Source: Ulvibacter antarcticus
Lineage (GTDB): Bacteria; Bacteroidota; Bacteroidia; Flavobacteriales; Flavobacteriaceae
NCBI RefSeq assembly: GCF_003688405.1
Contig: NZ_REFC01000012.1
Coordinates: 434,001-498,000, forward strand
Reading direction: 5' to 3'
DNA length: 64,000 bases
Shown: in pieces, positions 24,489 through 32,585 of the stretch
How positions within the stretch are numbered: position 1 is the stretch's first letter
How the letters are laid out: every line of letters starts with the position of its first letter
Position numbers and translations under genes: made by a program
The notes under the pieces: model-generated
The model's database searches: none
The model's input: only the letters and a program-made list of their open reading frames with translations
What the model was told of the DNA's origin: nothing

Positions 24489-26624
24489 TTACTCCTTAAT
24501 TCCTTCCAAATCCAATAAAAAAGCATAATCCATGGCTACTTCTTTTAATGCTTCAAATCTCCCCGAAGCCCCTCCATGACCAGCATCCATGTTTATTTGT
24601 AACAATAATACTGAATTTCCTTGCTTCAATTCTCTTAATTTAGCGACCCATTTGGCAGGTTCCCAATATTGCACCTGACTGTCATGTAAACCGGTTGTCA
24701 CCAACATATTCGGATACGCTTTCTTCTCAACGTTATCGTAGGGTGAATACGTTTTCATATAATCGTAATAAACTTTATCATTCGGGTTACCCCATTCGTC
24801 ATACTCACCGGTAGTAAGGGGGATACTGTCGTCTAACATAGTTGTCACTACATCCACAAAGGGAACCGATGCAATAACTCCGTTATACAATTCTGGAGCT
24901 ATATTAACTACGGCTCCTATTAATAATCCTCCGGCAGAACCTCCTGAGGCATATAAATGGTCTTTCGATGTATATTTCTCCTGTATCAGGAATTTTGATA
25001 CATCTACAAAATCTGTGAAAGTGTTTTTCTTTTTAAGTAATTTACCATCCTCATACCATTTCCTTCCCAAATATTCTCCACCTCTAACGTGAGCTATTGC
25101 AAAAATAAACCCTCGATCCAAAAGACTTAAACGCACAGATGAAAAATAAGGGTCAATAGTTGAACCATAAGAACCATAGGCATATAAAAGCAAAGGACTT
25201 TTCCCATCCTGTGCAATGCCTTTGCGATACACCATAGAGACTGGAATCTTTGTTCCATCATCGGCTGTGGCCCAAACCCGTTTAGATTCATAATTGTTTT
25301 TATCGAACTTTCCTCCAAGTACTTCTGTTTCTTTTTTTATCTCTTTATCACGGGTATCCATGTTAAAATCGATAGTAGAACTCGGTGTTGTTAGTGAATT
25401 GTAACCATAACGAAGGATTTCAGTATCAAATTCTGCATTCCCTCCTGTACCGGCCGTATAAGTCTCATTATCGAATGGCAAATAGTAGTCATCTTTTCCA
25501 TCCCAACGAATGATATGTATCTCATTCAAGCCATTGGCGCGCTCACTTACTACCAGATAGTCCTTGAAAATATCTATATCCTCCAATAAAACATCATCGC
25601 GATGTGGAATCATATCGACCCATGCCTTCTTCCCTGTATTATTCGCAGGGGTTTTCATCAACTTAAAATTAGTTGCTTTATCCTTATTGGTAAGCACATA
25701 AAAACTATCCCCATAATGTGATATGCTGTATTCCAATCCCCTAACACGTGGCTGAAACACTTTAAAATCATTATAAGGTGTATCGGCATTTAATATTCTA
25801 AATTCAGAAGTAAGTGTGCTATAACAACCAATAATCAGATATTTTTTAGATTTAGATTTGTACACATAGGTACCAAAGGTTTCGTCATCTTCAGAAAAAA
25901 TAAGCGTATCGTCTTTCTGGTCGGTGCCTAGCGTATGTCTAAAAATTTGGTTGGAACGCAAGGTTTGTTCATCCTTACGAGTGTAAAATAGAGTTTTATT
26001 ATCATTTGCCCAAGTGGCGCTACCAGTTGTTAAAGGGATTGACTCTTCCAGAATCTCTCCGGTTTCAACGTTTTTTATATAAATGGTATAATTCCTTCTA
26101 CTTAATGTGTCTACTCCAAATGAAACAAGTTTATTATCCTCGCTTACGTTGAGTCCTCTAAGGTTGTAATACGAATGACCTTCTGCCATTTCGTTGACGT
26201 CAAATAGGATTTCTTCGGAAGCATCCAAAGTGCCTTTTTTACGGGTATGAATAGGATAATCTTTACCCTTTTCATAGCGAGTGATATAGTAATAGCCATT
26301 TAATTTATAAGGAACACTTTCGTCATCCTCTTTAATTCTCCCTTTCATTTCATCAAAGAGATCTGTCTGAAACTCTTTGGTATGGGCAGACATTTGATCG
26401 TAATAGTTATTCTCACGCTCCAAATAATCAATCACTTCTTCGTTTTCACGATCGTTTAACCAATAGTAGTTATCCTCGCGCACATCTCCATGTATTTCGA
26501 GATGTTTTGAGATTTTATTGGCTTTGGGTGGTATTATATTCATATCTTTTTTTGAAGACTCTTTAATGTTACATGAAACGGCAAAAGTAAGTGAAGCAAG
26601 GGAAATAATTACAAAATTTTTCAT
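24489..26624 (-). CDS. S9 family oligopeptidase (prolyl oligopeptidase/oligopeptidase B type), lipoprotein
   Basis: A 711-residue serine peptidase. I chose the ATG at 26624 because it begins a lipoprotein signal ending in the lipobox FAVSC; 43 extra upstream residues look untranslated. Residues 30-430 form the beta-propeller with the [12 protein letters not shown] entry motif. The hydrolase domain has the nucleophile in [12 protein letters not shown], the acid in [14 protein letters not shown] and the histidine in [12 protein letters not shown]. It would cleave short peptides in the periplasm. It is divergent from the YbaB gene. Confidence 0.9.
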   Translation of the reverse strand: MKNFVIISLASLTFAVSCNIKESSKKDMNIIPPKANKISKHLEIHGDVREDNYYWLNDRENEEVIDYLERENNYYDQMSAHTKEFQTDLFDEMKGRIKEDDESVPYKLNGYYYITRYEKGKDYPIHTRKKGTLDASEEILFDVNEMAEGHSYYNLRGLNVSEDNKLVSFGVDTLSRRNYTIYIKNVETGEILEESIPLTTGSATWANDNKTLFYTRKDEQTLRSNQIFRHTLGTDQKDDTLIFSEDDETFGTYVYKSKSKKYLIIGCYSTLTSEFRILNADTPYNDFKVFQPRVRGLEYSISHYGDSFYVLTNKDKATNFKLMKTPANNTGKKAWVDMIPHRDDVLLEDIDIFKDYLVVSERANGLNEIHIIRWDGKDDYYLPFDNETYTAGTGGNAEFDTEILRYGYNSLTTPSSTIDFNMDTRDKEIKKETEVLGGKFDKNNYESKRVWATADDGTKIPVSMVYRKGIAQDGKSPLLLYAYGSYGSTIDPYFSSVRLSLLDRGFIFAIAHVRGGEYLGRKWYEDGKLLKKKNTFTDFVDVSKFLIQEKYTSKDHLYASGGSAGGLLIGAVVNIAPELYNGVIASVPFVDVVTTMLDDSIPLTTGEYDEWGNPNDKVYYDYMKTYSPYDNVEKKAYPNMLVTTGLHDSQVQYWEPAKWVAKLRELKQGNSVLLLQINMDAGHGGASGRFEALKEVAMDYAFLLDLEGIKE

Positions 26625-26689
26625 ACGCTTATAATTGAAAATATAGGCGGCAAAGTAGTAATTTTGTAAAGAATAAAAAATTAAAGCAA

Positions 26690-27013
26690 ATGTTTGGAGA
26701 TTTAATGGGAATGATGGGTAAACTAAAAGAAACCCAGGAAAAGGTTGAAGCAACCAAAAAAAGATTAGATACGGTTTTAATAGACGAGCAAAGTACTGAC
26801 GGACTGCTCAAGGTCACGATAACTGCCAATCGATCCATTAAATCATTAAAAATCGATGATGCTTTATTGGAAGATAAAGAGCAATTGGAAGATTACTTAA
26901 TTCTTACCTTAAACAAAGCGATTGAGAAAGCCACAGAAATTAACGAAACAGAAATTGCGGCTGTAGCAAAGGATGGTATGCCAAATATACCCGGAATGGA
27001 CCTCTTTAAATAA
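26690..27013 (+). CDS. YbaB/EbfC-family nucleoid-associated protein
   Basis: A 107-residue DNA-binding dimer protein. It has an N-terminal helix ([21 protein letters not shown]), a central beta sheet [18 protein letters not shown], and a C-terminal helix plus tail NIPGMDLFK. This is the typical YbaB/EbfC length and shape. Unlike many bacteria, it is not beside dnaX or recR here. A TAATTTTG box lies about 26 bases upstream of the ATG. It ends 2 bases before the convergent thioredoxin gene. Confidence 0.9.
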   Translation: MFGDLMGMMGKLKETQEKVEATKKRLDTVLIDEQSTDGLLKVTITANRSIKSLKIDDALLEDKEQLEDYLILTLNKAIEKATEINETEIAAVAKDGMPNIPGMDLFK

Positions 27014-27015
27014 AA

Positions 27016-27483
27016 TTAATTCGATCCTGCATACTTTTCAACAAATGCCAAATGATAACTGGTATCTTGATACGTATTATAAGAACTATAACCCGATAAT
27101 TTCCCCAGTTCTTTTCCTTTAGAATTTAACACCAGTACTTTTGGGAAAGATTTATTGGTATTGTATTTAGCAACTATCTTCTTATTATATGCAAGTTGCT
27201 CTTCAGAGATTACATCCATTCTTCTTGGATAATCGATCATCACCAAAACAAAATCATCTGCTTTAGCAGCAAACGCTTCAGCTTCAAAAAAATCTTTTTT
27301 CAATGCAATGCACGGTGCACACCAGTCACTACCTGTAAAGTACATCAAAATTGGTTTGCTTGTAGCTTTAGATAATCCTTCAGCTTCTTCAAGGTTAGTC
27401 AACCATTTCAAATTCGACTCAGATTCTTGTCCGAAGGTAATAGTTGTAAGGAACAACAAAGAAATAATTAAAAGATGCTTCAT
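27016..27483 (-). CDS. Exported thioredoxin-fold protein
   Basis: A 155-residue protein counted from the ATG at 27483, which begins a signal peptide (MKHLLIISLLFLTTITFGQ). The redox motif WCAPC is in FTGSDWCAPCIALKKDFF, and the cis-proline region reads FPKVLVLNSKGKELGKLSGY. It resembles periplasmic DUF255/thioredoxin_7 proteins that reduce or form disulfides. It has its own unit, behind the terminator of the OmpA gene. Confidence 0.85.
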   Translation of the reverse strand: MKHLLIISLLFLTTITFGQESESNLKWLTNLEEAEGLSKATSKPILMYFTGSDWCAPCIALKKDFFEAEAFAAKADDFVLVMIDYPRRMDVISEEQLAYNKKIVAKYNTNKSFPKVLVLNSKGKELGKLSGYSSYNTYQDTSYHLAFVEKYAGSN

Positions 27484-27530
27484 GGCGTGGGTTGTTTTCA
27501 AAGGTTTAAGCACAATTTATGCCAAAGGTG

Positions 27531-27571
27531 ATAAAAAAAAAAGAATTCCCAAGTAAATGGGAATTCTTTTA
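27531..27571 (-). terminator. Terminator of the OmpA-family gene
   Basis: On the minus strand AAAAGAATTCCC pairs with GGGAATTCTTTT and is followed by about ten T. It lies 41 bases after the OmpA stop codon and before the thioredoxin gene. Confidence 0.85.
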
Positions 27572-27611
27572 AAACGTGTTGATGATTAATTTATTACAAT
27601 CCTAATAAAAA

Positions 27612-29297
27612 TTAGTTATTGTTAATTAATCTGAACTCAGTTCTACGGTTTGTAGCATGCTCACGCTCTGTACAAGAAACTCCGTCTTTACATCTGTTCT
27701 TTAATCTATTTTCACCAAATCCATTAGCGACTAACAAACTGTTGTTAATACCTTTTGCAGCCAAGTAAGCAGCAACGGCAGAAGCTCTTCTTTCAGAAAG
27801 ATCCTGGTTAGAAGTATTACTTCCTCTAGCATCTGTATGAGAAGCGATTTCTAACTTAACTCCAGGATTAGCTTGTAATACTGGCATTAAACGAGTATCG
27901 ATAATTCTTTTAGCTTCAGGAGTTAAACTTGCACTTCCAAGATTCCAGTTAATTGGAAGAGCTTGATACTCAACAAGAGCACATTCTACTTCTTTCCAAG
28001 TAGTTAATCCACCTTTTGTTTGAAGTACTTCTTTAGAGACTGTTCTTGTTGTTGCAGGAACTGTTGCTTCTTCAATTCTAGCATCAGAAACTAACTTAGT
28101 AACTTCAAGATTTCTTGTAGCTCCACGTAATTCAACCGATCTTGTAGTTGGAGGTGTAGACATAACAGTTTTTGTAAAAGTTTTTGAAACTGCAGGAATA
28201 TCTTCAACTCTAGAAGATTCGTTAGAAATAATCGTTTTCTTAACAGATTGAGTTCTAGCAGCGATTTCAATTCTTTCAGTTGTAGGTGGTGTCACCATAA
28301 CTTTCTTAGTAATCGTCTTTCTAACTTCTGGAACTTCAACAACTCTTGTTGTAGGTGGTGTCACCATTACAGTAGTTTTTACCGTTTTAGTTACAGAAGG
28401 AATATCAATAACTCTTGTAGTTGCAGGACGCACTAAAGTTGTTTTAGTGTAAGTACTCATTCCACAGTCGCTTCCGCTTCCACCATTTTCTTCACAATCT
28501 GAAACTCTTACGAAAGACGCATCAGAAGATAAACGTTGTACGCTTACAGTAGTATATTCTGCAGGAACACCTTTGTAACACCAGTATCTACAGTCGTTAG
28601 GGTCACTTGAAGCACATTCGGCTGCAGGAGTATCACTCATCTCCCAACGAGCAGTAGCTGGTTTAACTTCGATTGTTTCAGAATCTGAAGTAAAGCTTGC
28701 CGCAGTAGTTCTAATAGAAGAACCAAATTCTCTTTTCTTGTACGTTAAAGTTTCAGAACCGTATTCCGCAGGAATTACTTCCAAACGTTGAGACGCTTCT
28801 TTCACAGTTATTGTAACATCTCTTGTTTCGTATTGTGCAGGGATGATTTCAACTTTTTGATAAGCTGGTTGTACAACTACTTCAAAATTTCTGTTCTCAT
28901 ATTGTGCAGGAATAACTCTTAAGCTATAACTAGCATCTTCTATAACAACTGTTTCCGTATCTGAGGTTACCTGAGAAGGAACCTTGGTTAATCGTTGTCC
29001 GGCATCTTGAGTTACAATGCTGAAAGATTCAGAACCGTATTGTGCTGGAATAATTTCAAGGTCAGAACCTGTTGCTTTAGACTCAACTGTTATAGTCTCT
29101 TTAGCGTATTGAGCAGGAACGACACTTAACTTCTTATATGCTGGTGTAACTTGAATAGTAACATCTTGGTTTACCCAGATATCTGGAGTAACACAACGCA
29201 CATAACATTTACCGGGTTCAGGGTTTGTTGGTAGATCTTGTCCAAAGGTTACAGAAGCAACTAAGACTGAAAGACCTAATAAAATAATTTTTTTCAT
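27612..29297 (-). CDS. OmpA-family peptidoglycan-binding protein with two internal repeat arrays
   Basis: A 561-residue exported protein with a signal peptide ending SVTFGQ. Residues about 45-260 carry at least seven beta-type repeats centred on (I/V)(I/V)PAQY, spaced roughly 32-45 residues. Residues about 290-440 carry a second array based on (M/L)VTPPTTR-VEVP with KTV/KKV links. The OmpA C-terminal domain (about 455-561) contains ASHTDARGSNTSNQDLSERRA, which binds peptidoglycan. Two cysteine-rich patches (AECASSDPNDCRYWC and SDCEENGGSGSDC) may form disulfides. It is likely an outer-membrane or periplasmic linker; the repeats resemble no enzyme. Confidence 0.88.
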   Translation of the reverse strand: MKKIILLGLSVLVASVTFGQDLPTNPEPGKCYVRCVTPDIWVNQDVTIQVTPAYKKLSVVPAQYAKETITVESKATGSDLEIIPAQYGSESFSIVTQDAGQRLTKVPSQVTSDTETVVIEDASYSLRVIPAQYENRNFEVVVQPAYQKVEIIPAQYETRDVTITVKEASQRLEVIPAEYGSETLTYKKREFGSSIRTTAASFTSDSETIEVKPATARWEMSDTPAAECASSDPNDCRYWCYKGVPAEYTTVSVQRLSSDASFVRVSDCEENGGSGSDCGMSTYTKTTLVRPATTRVIDIPSVTKTVKTTVMVTPPTTRVVEVPEVRKTITKKVMVTPPTTERIEIAARTQSVKKTIISNESSRVEDIPAVSKTFTKTVMSTPPTTRSVELRGATRNLEVTKLVSDARIEEATVPATTRTVSKEVLQTKGGLTTWKEVECALVEYQALPINWNLGSASLTPEAKRIIDTRLMPVLQANPGVKLEIASHTDARGSNTSNQDLSERRASAVAAYLAAKGINNSLLVANGFGENRLKNRCKDGVSCTEREHATNRRTEFRLINNN

Positions 29298-29482
29298 GTT
29301 TGTAGAGGTTTTATGGTTATCAAATATTTTAGCAATATTAATGCTACTAGACCTTAATTTACCGAAAATTAAGAACTTATTTGCTTGAAACTGTAGGCTT
29401 TTCGACTAGTTGCGCCTTTAATAGGTTCAAATGCATTAATTATTCGTTGTTTCAATTTTCACAAATAATTCACTTTTGAAAC

Positions 29483-29499
29483 TATCCCAAAACGGGATA
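29483..29499. promoter_or_regulatory. Palindrome TATCCC-N5-GGGATA, possible operator
   Basis: A perfect 6-base inverted repeat separated by AAAAC in the 254-base divergent region between the OmpA gene (minus) and the YegP gene (plus), 52 bases upstream of the YegP ATG. There is no T-run, so it is more like a protein-binding site than a terminator. The rest of 29298-29551 is AT-rich without further signals I can support. Confidence 0.3.
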
Positions 29500-29551
29500 A
29501 TTTTACGATATTTATATCAATTATATCAAGTCTAACTCTTAAAACTATACT

Positions 29552-29872
29552 ATGTTTGAATTAAAGAAAAAAGGGGATCAATTTCATTTTGTGCTAAAAT
29601 CGGGTAATGGTCAGGTAATACTATCCAGCGAAATGTACAATACCAAAGCAGCAGCAAAAAATGGAATCGCTTCAGTACAAAAAAACTGTGGTGATGATAA
29701 ATGCTTCGAAAAAAAGGAAGCAAAAAATGGTAAGTTTCATTTTAACCTGAAATCAACTAACGGACAAATTATAGGGTCCAGTCAAATGTACGCTGCCGAA
29801 GCCGGTGTTAAAACTGGAATCGAATCTGTACGCAAAAATGCACCGTCTGCCGAAATAAAAGAAGTTGAGTAA
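29552..29872 (+). CDS. YegP family protein (two DUF1508 repeats)
   Basis: A 106-residue cytoplasmic protein of two tandem DUF1508 units (about 1-50 and 55-103). Each has the pattern FHF-LKS-NGQ-I-SSEMY followed by A-K-GI-SV-KN. The unit is a small beta-beta-alpha domain of unknown function common in proteobacteria and Bacteroidota. It has its own terminator at 29896-29921. Confidence 0.9.
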   Translation: MFELKKKGDQFHFVLKSGNGQVILSSEMYNTKAAAKNGIASVQKNCGDDKCFEKKEAKNGKFHFNLKSTNGQIIGSSQMYAAEAGVKTGIESVRKNAPSAEIKEVE

Positions 29873-29895
29873 TACTCAATTGTTTACTTACCAAT

Positions 29896-29921
29896 AAAAA
29901 CCTCCAGGCCTGGAGGTTTTT
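29896..29921. terminator. Bidirectional terminator
   Basis: AAAAACCTCCAGG pairs with CCTGGAGGTTTTT as a nearly perfect palindrome. It lies between the YegP gene and the convergent threonine aldolase gene, overlapping the latter's stop codon. Confidence 0.85.
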
Positions 29922-30945
29922 ATTTTTGATATGATTTTAAAACTTCTAGCAGTTTTTCATGCATCTTCTCCGTATAATCCAAATGTGTGACGATACGTAG
30001 TTTCCCCTCCCCCATATTACTTATCCGAATTCCATCATGTAAAAGATCTTCCATAAATTTTTCTTCTGAAAGCTCTTCCTTCAAATAGAATATCACAATA
30101 TTAGTATCTGTAGGCTCTACCGCCTTTACATAACTGCATTTCTTTAGTGTTCCTGCAATTTCTGAAGCTCTTTGGTGATCTTCTGCTAATCGCACGACAT
30201 TATTATCCAGAGCAAATAAGGCCGCTGCCGCCATATAACCTATCTGTCTCATCCCGCCACCTAATACTTTTCGCACCCGAATTGCATTTTGCATCAATTC
30301 TTTATTACCAACCAGGACAGTGCCAAGCGGCGTTCCCAGACCTTTGCTAAAACAGATGGAAATTGTATCGAATAAATTTCCGTACATCTTTGGATCTTCA
30401 TTCTTTGCTACCAAAGCATTCATTAATCGCGCACCGTCCAAATGCATTCCTAAACCATGCTCCTTACTGACTTTTTGTATCTTTTTAATCTCTTCTATAT
30501 CATAACAGGCTCCCCCACCTTTATTGGTAGTGTTTTCTAAACAAACAAGAGAGGTTAGCGGACTATGATAAAAATCCGGCGGATTTATGGACGCCACCAC
30601 TTGATCGGCAGTAATCATGCCTCTATGTCCATCAATGAGTTTACAGGATACTCCGCTATTAAACGATACACCACCACCTTCATAATTATAGACATGAGCC
30701 CATTTATCGCAAATAAGTTGCTCTCCGGGCTGTGTATGTAATTTTATAGCTGCCTGATTTGCCATGCTTCCCGTTGGAAAAAACAAAGCCTCATCCATTC
30801 CAAACATCGTTGCCACTCTCGATTCTAACTCGTTTACTGTAGGATCTTCCTTATAAACATCATCTCCGGTTTTGGCCTTCATAATAGCATCCAGCATCTT
30901 TACATCTGGTTTTGTAACTGTATCGCTTCTAAGGTCTATGATCAT
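29920..30945 (-). CDS. ltaE: Low-specificity L-threonine aldolase
   Basis: A 341-residue PLP fold I enzyme that splits threonine and allo-threonine into glycine and acetaldehyde. It starts IDLRSDTVTKP, carries the substrate motif FFPTGSMANQAAIKLH, LHLDGARLMNA with the PLP aspartate, and the Schiff-base lysine in SICFSKGLGTPLG. Length is normal and it is a single-gene unit. It acts in the cytoplasm in glycine and threonine metabolism. Confidence 0.93.
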   Translation of the reverse strand: MIIDLRSDTVTKPDVKMLDAIMKAKTGDDVYKEDPTVNELESRVATMFGMDEALFFPTGSMANQAAIKLHTQPGEQLICDKWAHVYNYEGGGVSFNSGVSCKLIDGHRGMITADQVVASINPPDFYHSPLTSLVCLENTTNKGGGACYDIEEIKKIQKVSKEHGLGMHLDGARLMNALVAKNEDPKMYGNLFDTISICFSKGLGTPLGTVLVGNKELMQNAIRVRKVLGGGMRQIGYMAAAALFALDNNVVRLAEDHQRASEIAGTLKKCSYVKAVEPTDTNIVIFYLKEELSEEKFMEDLLHDGIRISNMGEGKLRIVTHLDYTEKMHEKLLEVLKSYQK

Positions 30946-30989
30946 ATTTGTTTTTTATATTGTCATTTAGATTTATACTTTCTACAGAA

Positions 30990-31075
30990 GAAACCCCTCC
31001 GCCTTCGGCACCTCCCCTTTAAAATAAGGAGAGGACCTGGTTCATTGAACATTGCTCATTGAACATTGATAATTA
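30990..31075. repeat. Flavobacterial-type intergenic repeat remnants
   Basis: The 477-base gap between ltaE and prfB holds a segment of the type AACCCCTCCGCCTTCGGCAC followed by CTCCCCTTT/ATAAGGAGAG inverted arms (about 30990-31035). Two direct copies of CATTGAACATTG (31042-31068) follow. Short repeats of this kind occur scattered in Flavobacteriaceae genomes. The rest of the gap (31076-31422) contains four CTTCGGAA/TTCCGAAG words (31088, 31188, 31216, 31266) and no gene I can support. Confidence 0.5.
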
Positions 31076-31422
31076 AATTTCTGTTCACTTCGGAAAGCAT
31101 TACTACAATCCTTCATCTAACTTCCACTCGCAAATGTTATAATTATTTTTCAAATTTTATAAGTGGTAGTTTCATTAATTTGAATTCCTTCGGAAAAAAA
31201 CGCATTTCTAGTTTCTTCCGAAGCATATAACCCTAAAATACTAATCTCGAAGCTGTCACAATTTCTTCCGAAGAAAAGAGAAAAAATTAATAGTACAAAC
31301 TGTTCCTCATGCCATATTAAATCTTAGTTTTACAAGCAGTTTTACCCTTTAAAATTATTTTTCATTCTCCTATTGAGATTGAAATAAACTAATAAAAACC
31401 ACTCCAAGACGTGGTATAACCT

Positions 31423-32530
31423 ATGATAACACAAGATCAGATAAAGGATCTAAGAGATCGCCAGGACGCGTTAAGGAGGTATCTTTGACGTCGCCGGGAA
31501 ACAAATAGAAATCACCAACGACGAAGAAAAAACCTTCGACCCTAATTTTTGGAATAACCCTCAAGAGGCAGAAGCTTTTATGAAAATGCTTCGGAACAAG
31601 AAAAAGTGGGTTACCGACTATGAAGCTGCGGTGACTTTTCTTGATGACGCCGAAATCATTTACGAATTTTTTAAAGAAGGCGAAGGGAAAGCTGAAAACG
31701 TTGAAGCCAGATACAACGAAGCTCTGGAAGCCACCGAAGCCCTCGAATTCCGTAATATGCTTAGCGAAGAAGGGGATTCAATGAGTGCCGTACTACAAAT
31801 TACTGCCGGCGCAGGAGGTACCGAAAGTTGCGATTGGGCACAGATGCTTATGCGTATGTACCTAATGTGGGCCGAAAAAAATGGATACGCCGTAAAAGAA
31901 CTCAACTTCCAAGCTGGTGATGTAGCAGGTGTAAAAACCGTGACTATAGAAATTGATGGCGAATTTGCCTTCGGATGGCTAAAAAGTGAAAATGGCGTGC
32001 ATCGCTTAGTGCGCATCTCCCCTTTCGATAGTAATGCAAAACGACACACTAGTTTTGCAAGTGTTTATGTGTATCCGTTGGCAGACGATTCGATTGAGAT
32101 TGATATTAATCCATCAGATCTTTCCTGGGATTTTGCTCGTAGTAGCGGCGCAGGGGGACAGAACGTGAATAAGGTGGAAACCAAGGCAATTTTAACGCAT
32201 AAGCCCAGCGGAATTGTAATTCACAACTCAGAAACCCGATCTCAACTAGAAAACCGCGAAAAAGCCATGCAAATGCTTAAATCGCAATTGTATGAGATTG
32301 AACTGCGAAAACAACAAGCACAGCGTGCCGAAATCGAAAACAGTAAAATGGCGATCGAATGGGGCTCACAAATCCGCAACTACGTTTTACATCCTTATAA
32401 ATTGGTTAAAGATGTACGAACGGGGCACGAAAGCGGAAACACAGATGCCATACTAGACGGATACATAGATGAGTTCTTAAAAGCATTTTTGATGATGTCC
32501 GGACAGAAGGAAAAAAGCGATGAATTGTAA
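31423..32530 (+). CDS. prfB: Peptide chain release factor 2, programmed +1 frameshift
   Basis: The first frame runs from the ATG at 31423 to CTT (31483-31485) and then meets TGA (31486-31488). Shifting by one base continues at GAC (31487) to the stop at 32528-32530, giving a protein of 368 residues (21 plus 347). The site AGGAGG-TAT-CTT-TGA-C matches the classical RF2 autoregulatory slip site. RF2 identity is shown by the SPF anticodon tripeptide in VRISPFDSNAKR and GGQ in SSGAGGQNVNKVET. It terminates translation at UGA and UAA and limits its own synthesis through UGA readthrough. The part from 31580 alone would be a truncated call. Confidence 0.96.
31474..31489 (+). other. RF2 programmed frameshift site
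   Basis: AGGAGG (31474-31479) acts as internal Shine-Dalgarno, TAT is the spacer, CTT the slippery codon and TGA-C the poorly terminating stop context. When RF2 is scarce the ribosome pauses at UGA and slips +1 onto UUU/GAC, making full-length RF2. Confidence 0.95.
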
Positions 32531-32585
32531 GAAAGTTGAATCATTTTTAATATCTTGTTAATCTTGTATATCCAAAGAAATTAAA

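Noticed and set aside
28100-29200. Regularly spaced DNA repeats that could suggest a CRISPR or tandem-repeat array
   Set aside because: They are in-frame protein repeats of the OmpA-family gene with diverged units and no constant direct repeat.
31486-31488. In-frame TGA near the start of prfB as a disrupting mutation
   Set aside because: It sits exactly in the AGGAGG-TAT-CTT-TGA-C programmed frameshift site of RF2, so the gene is intact.
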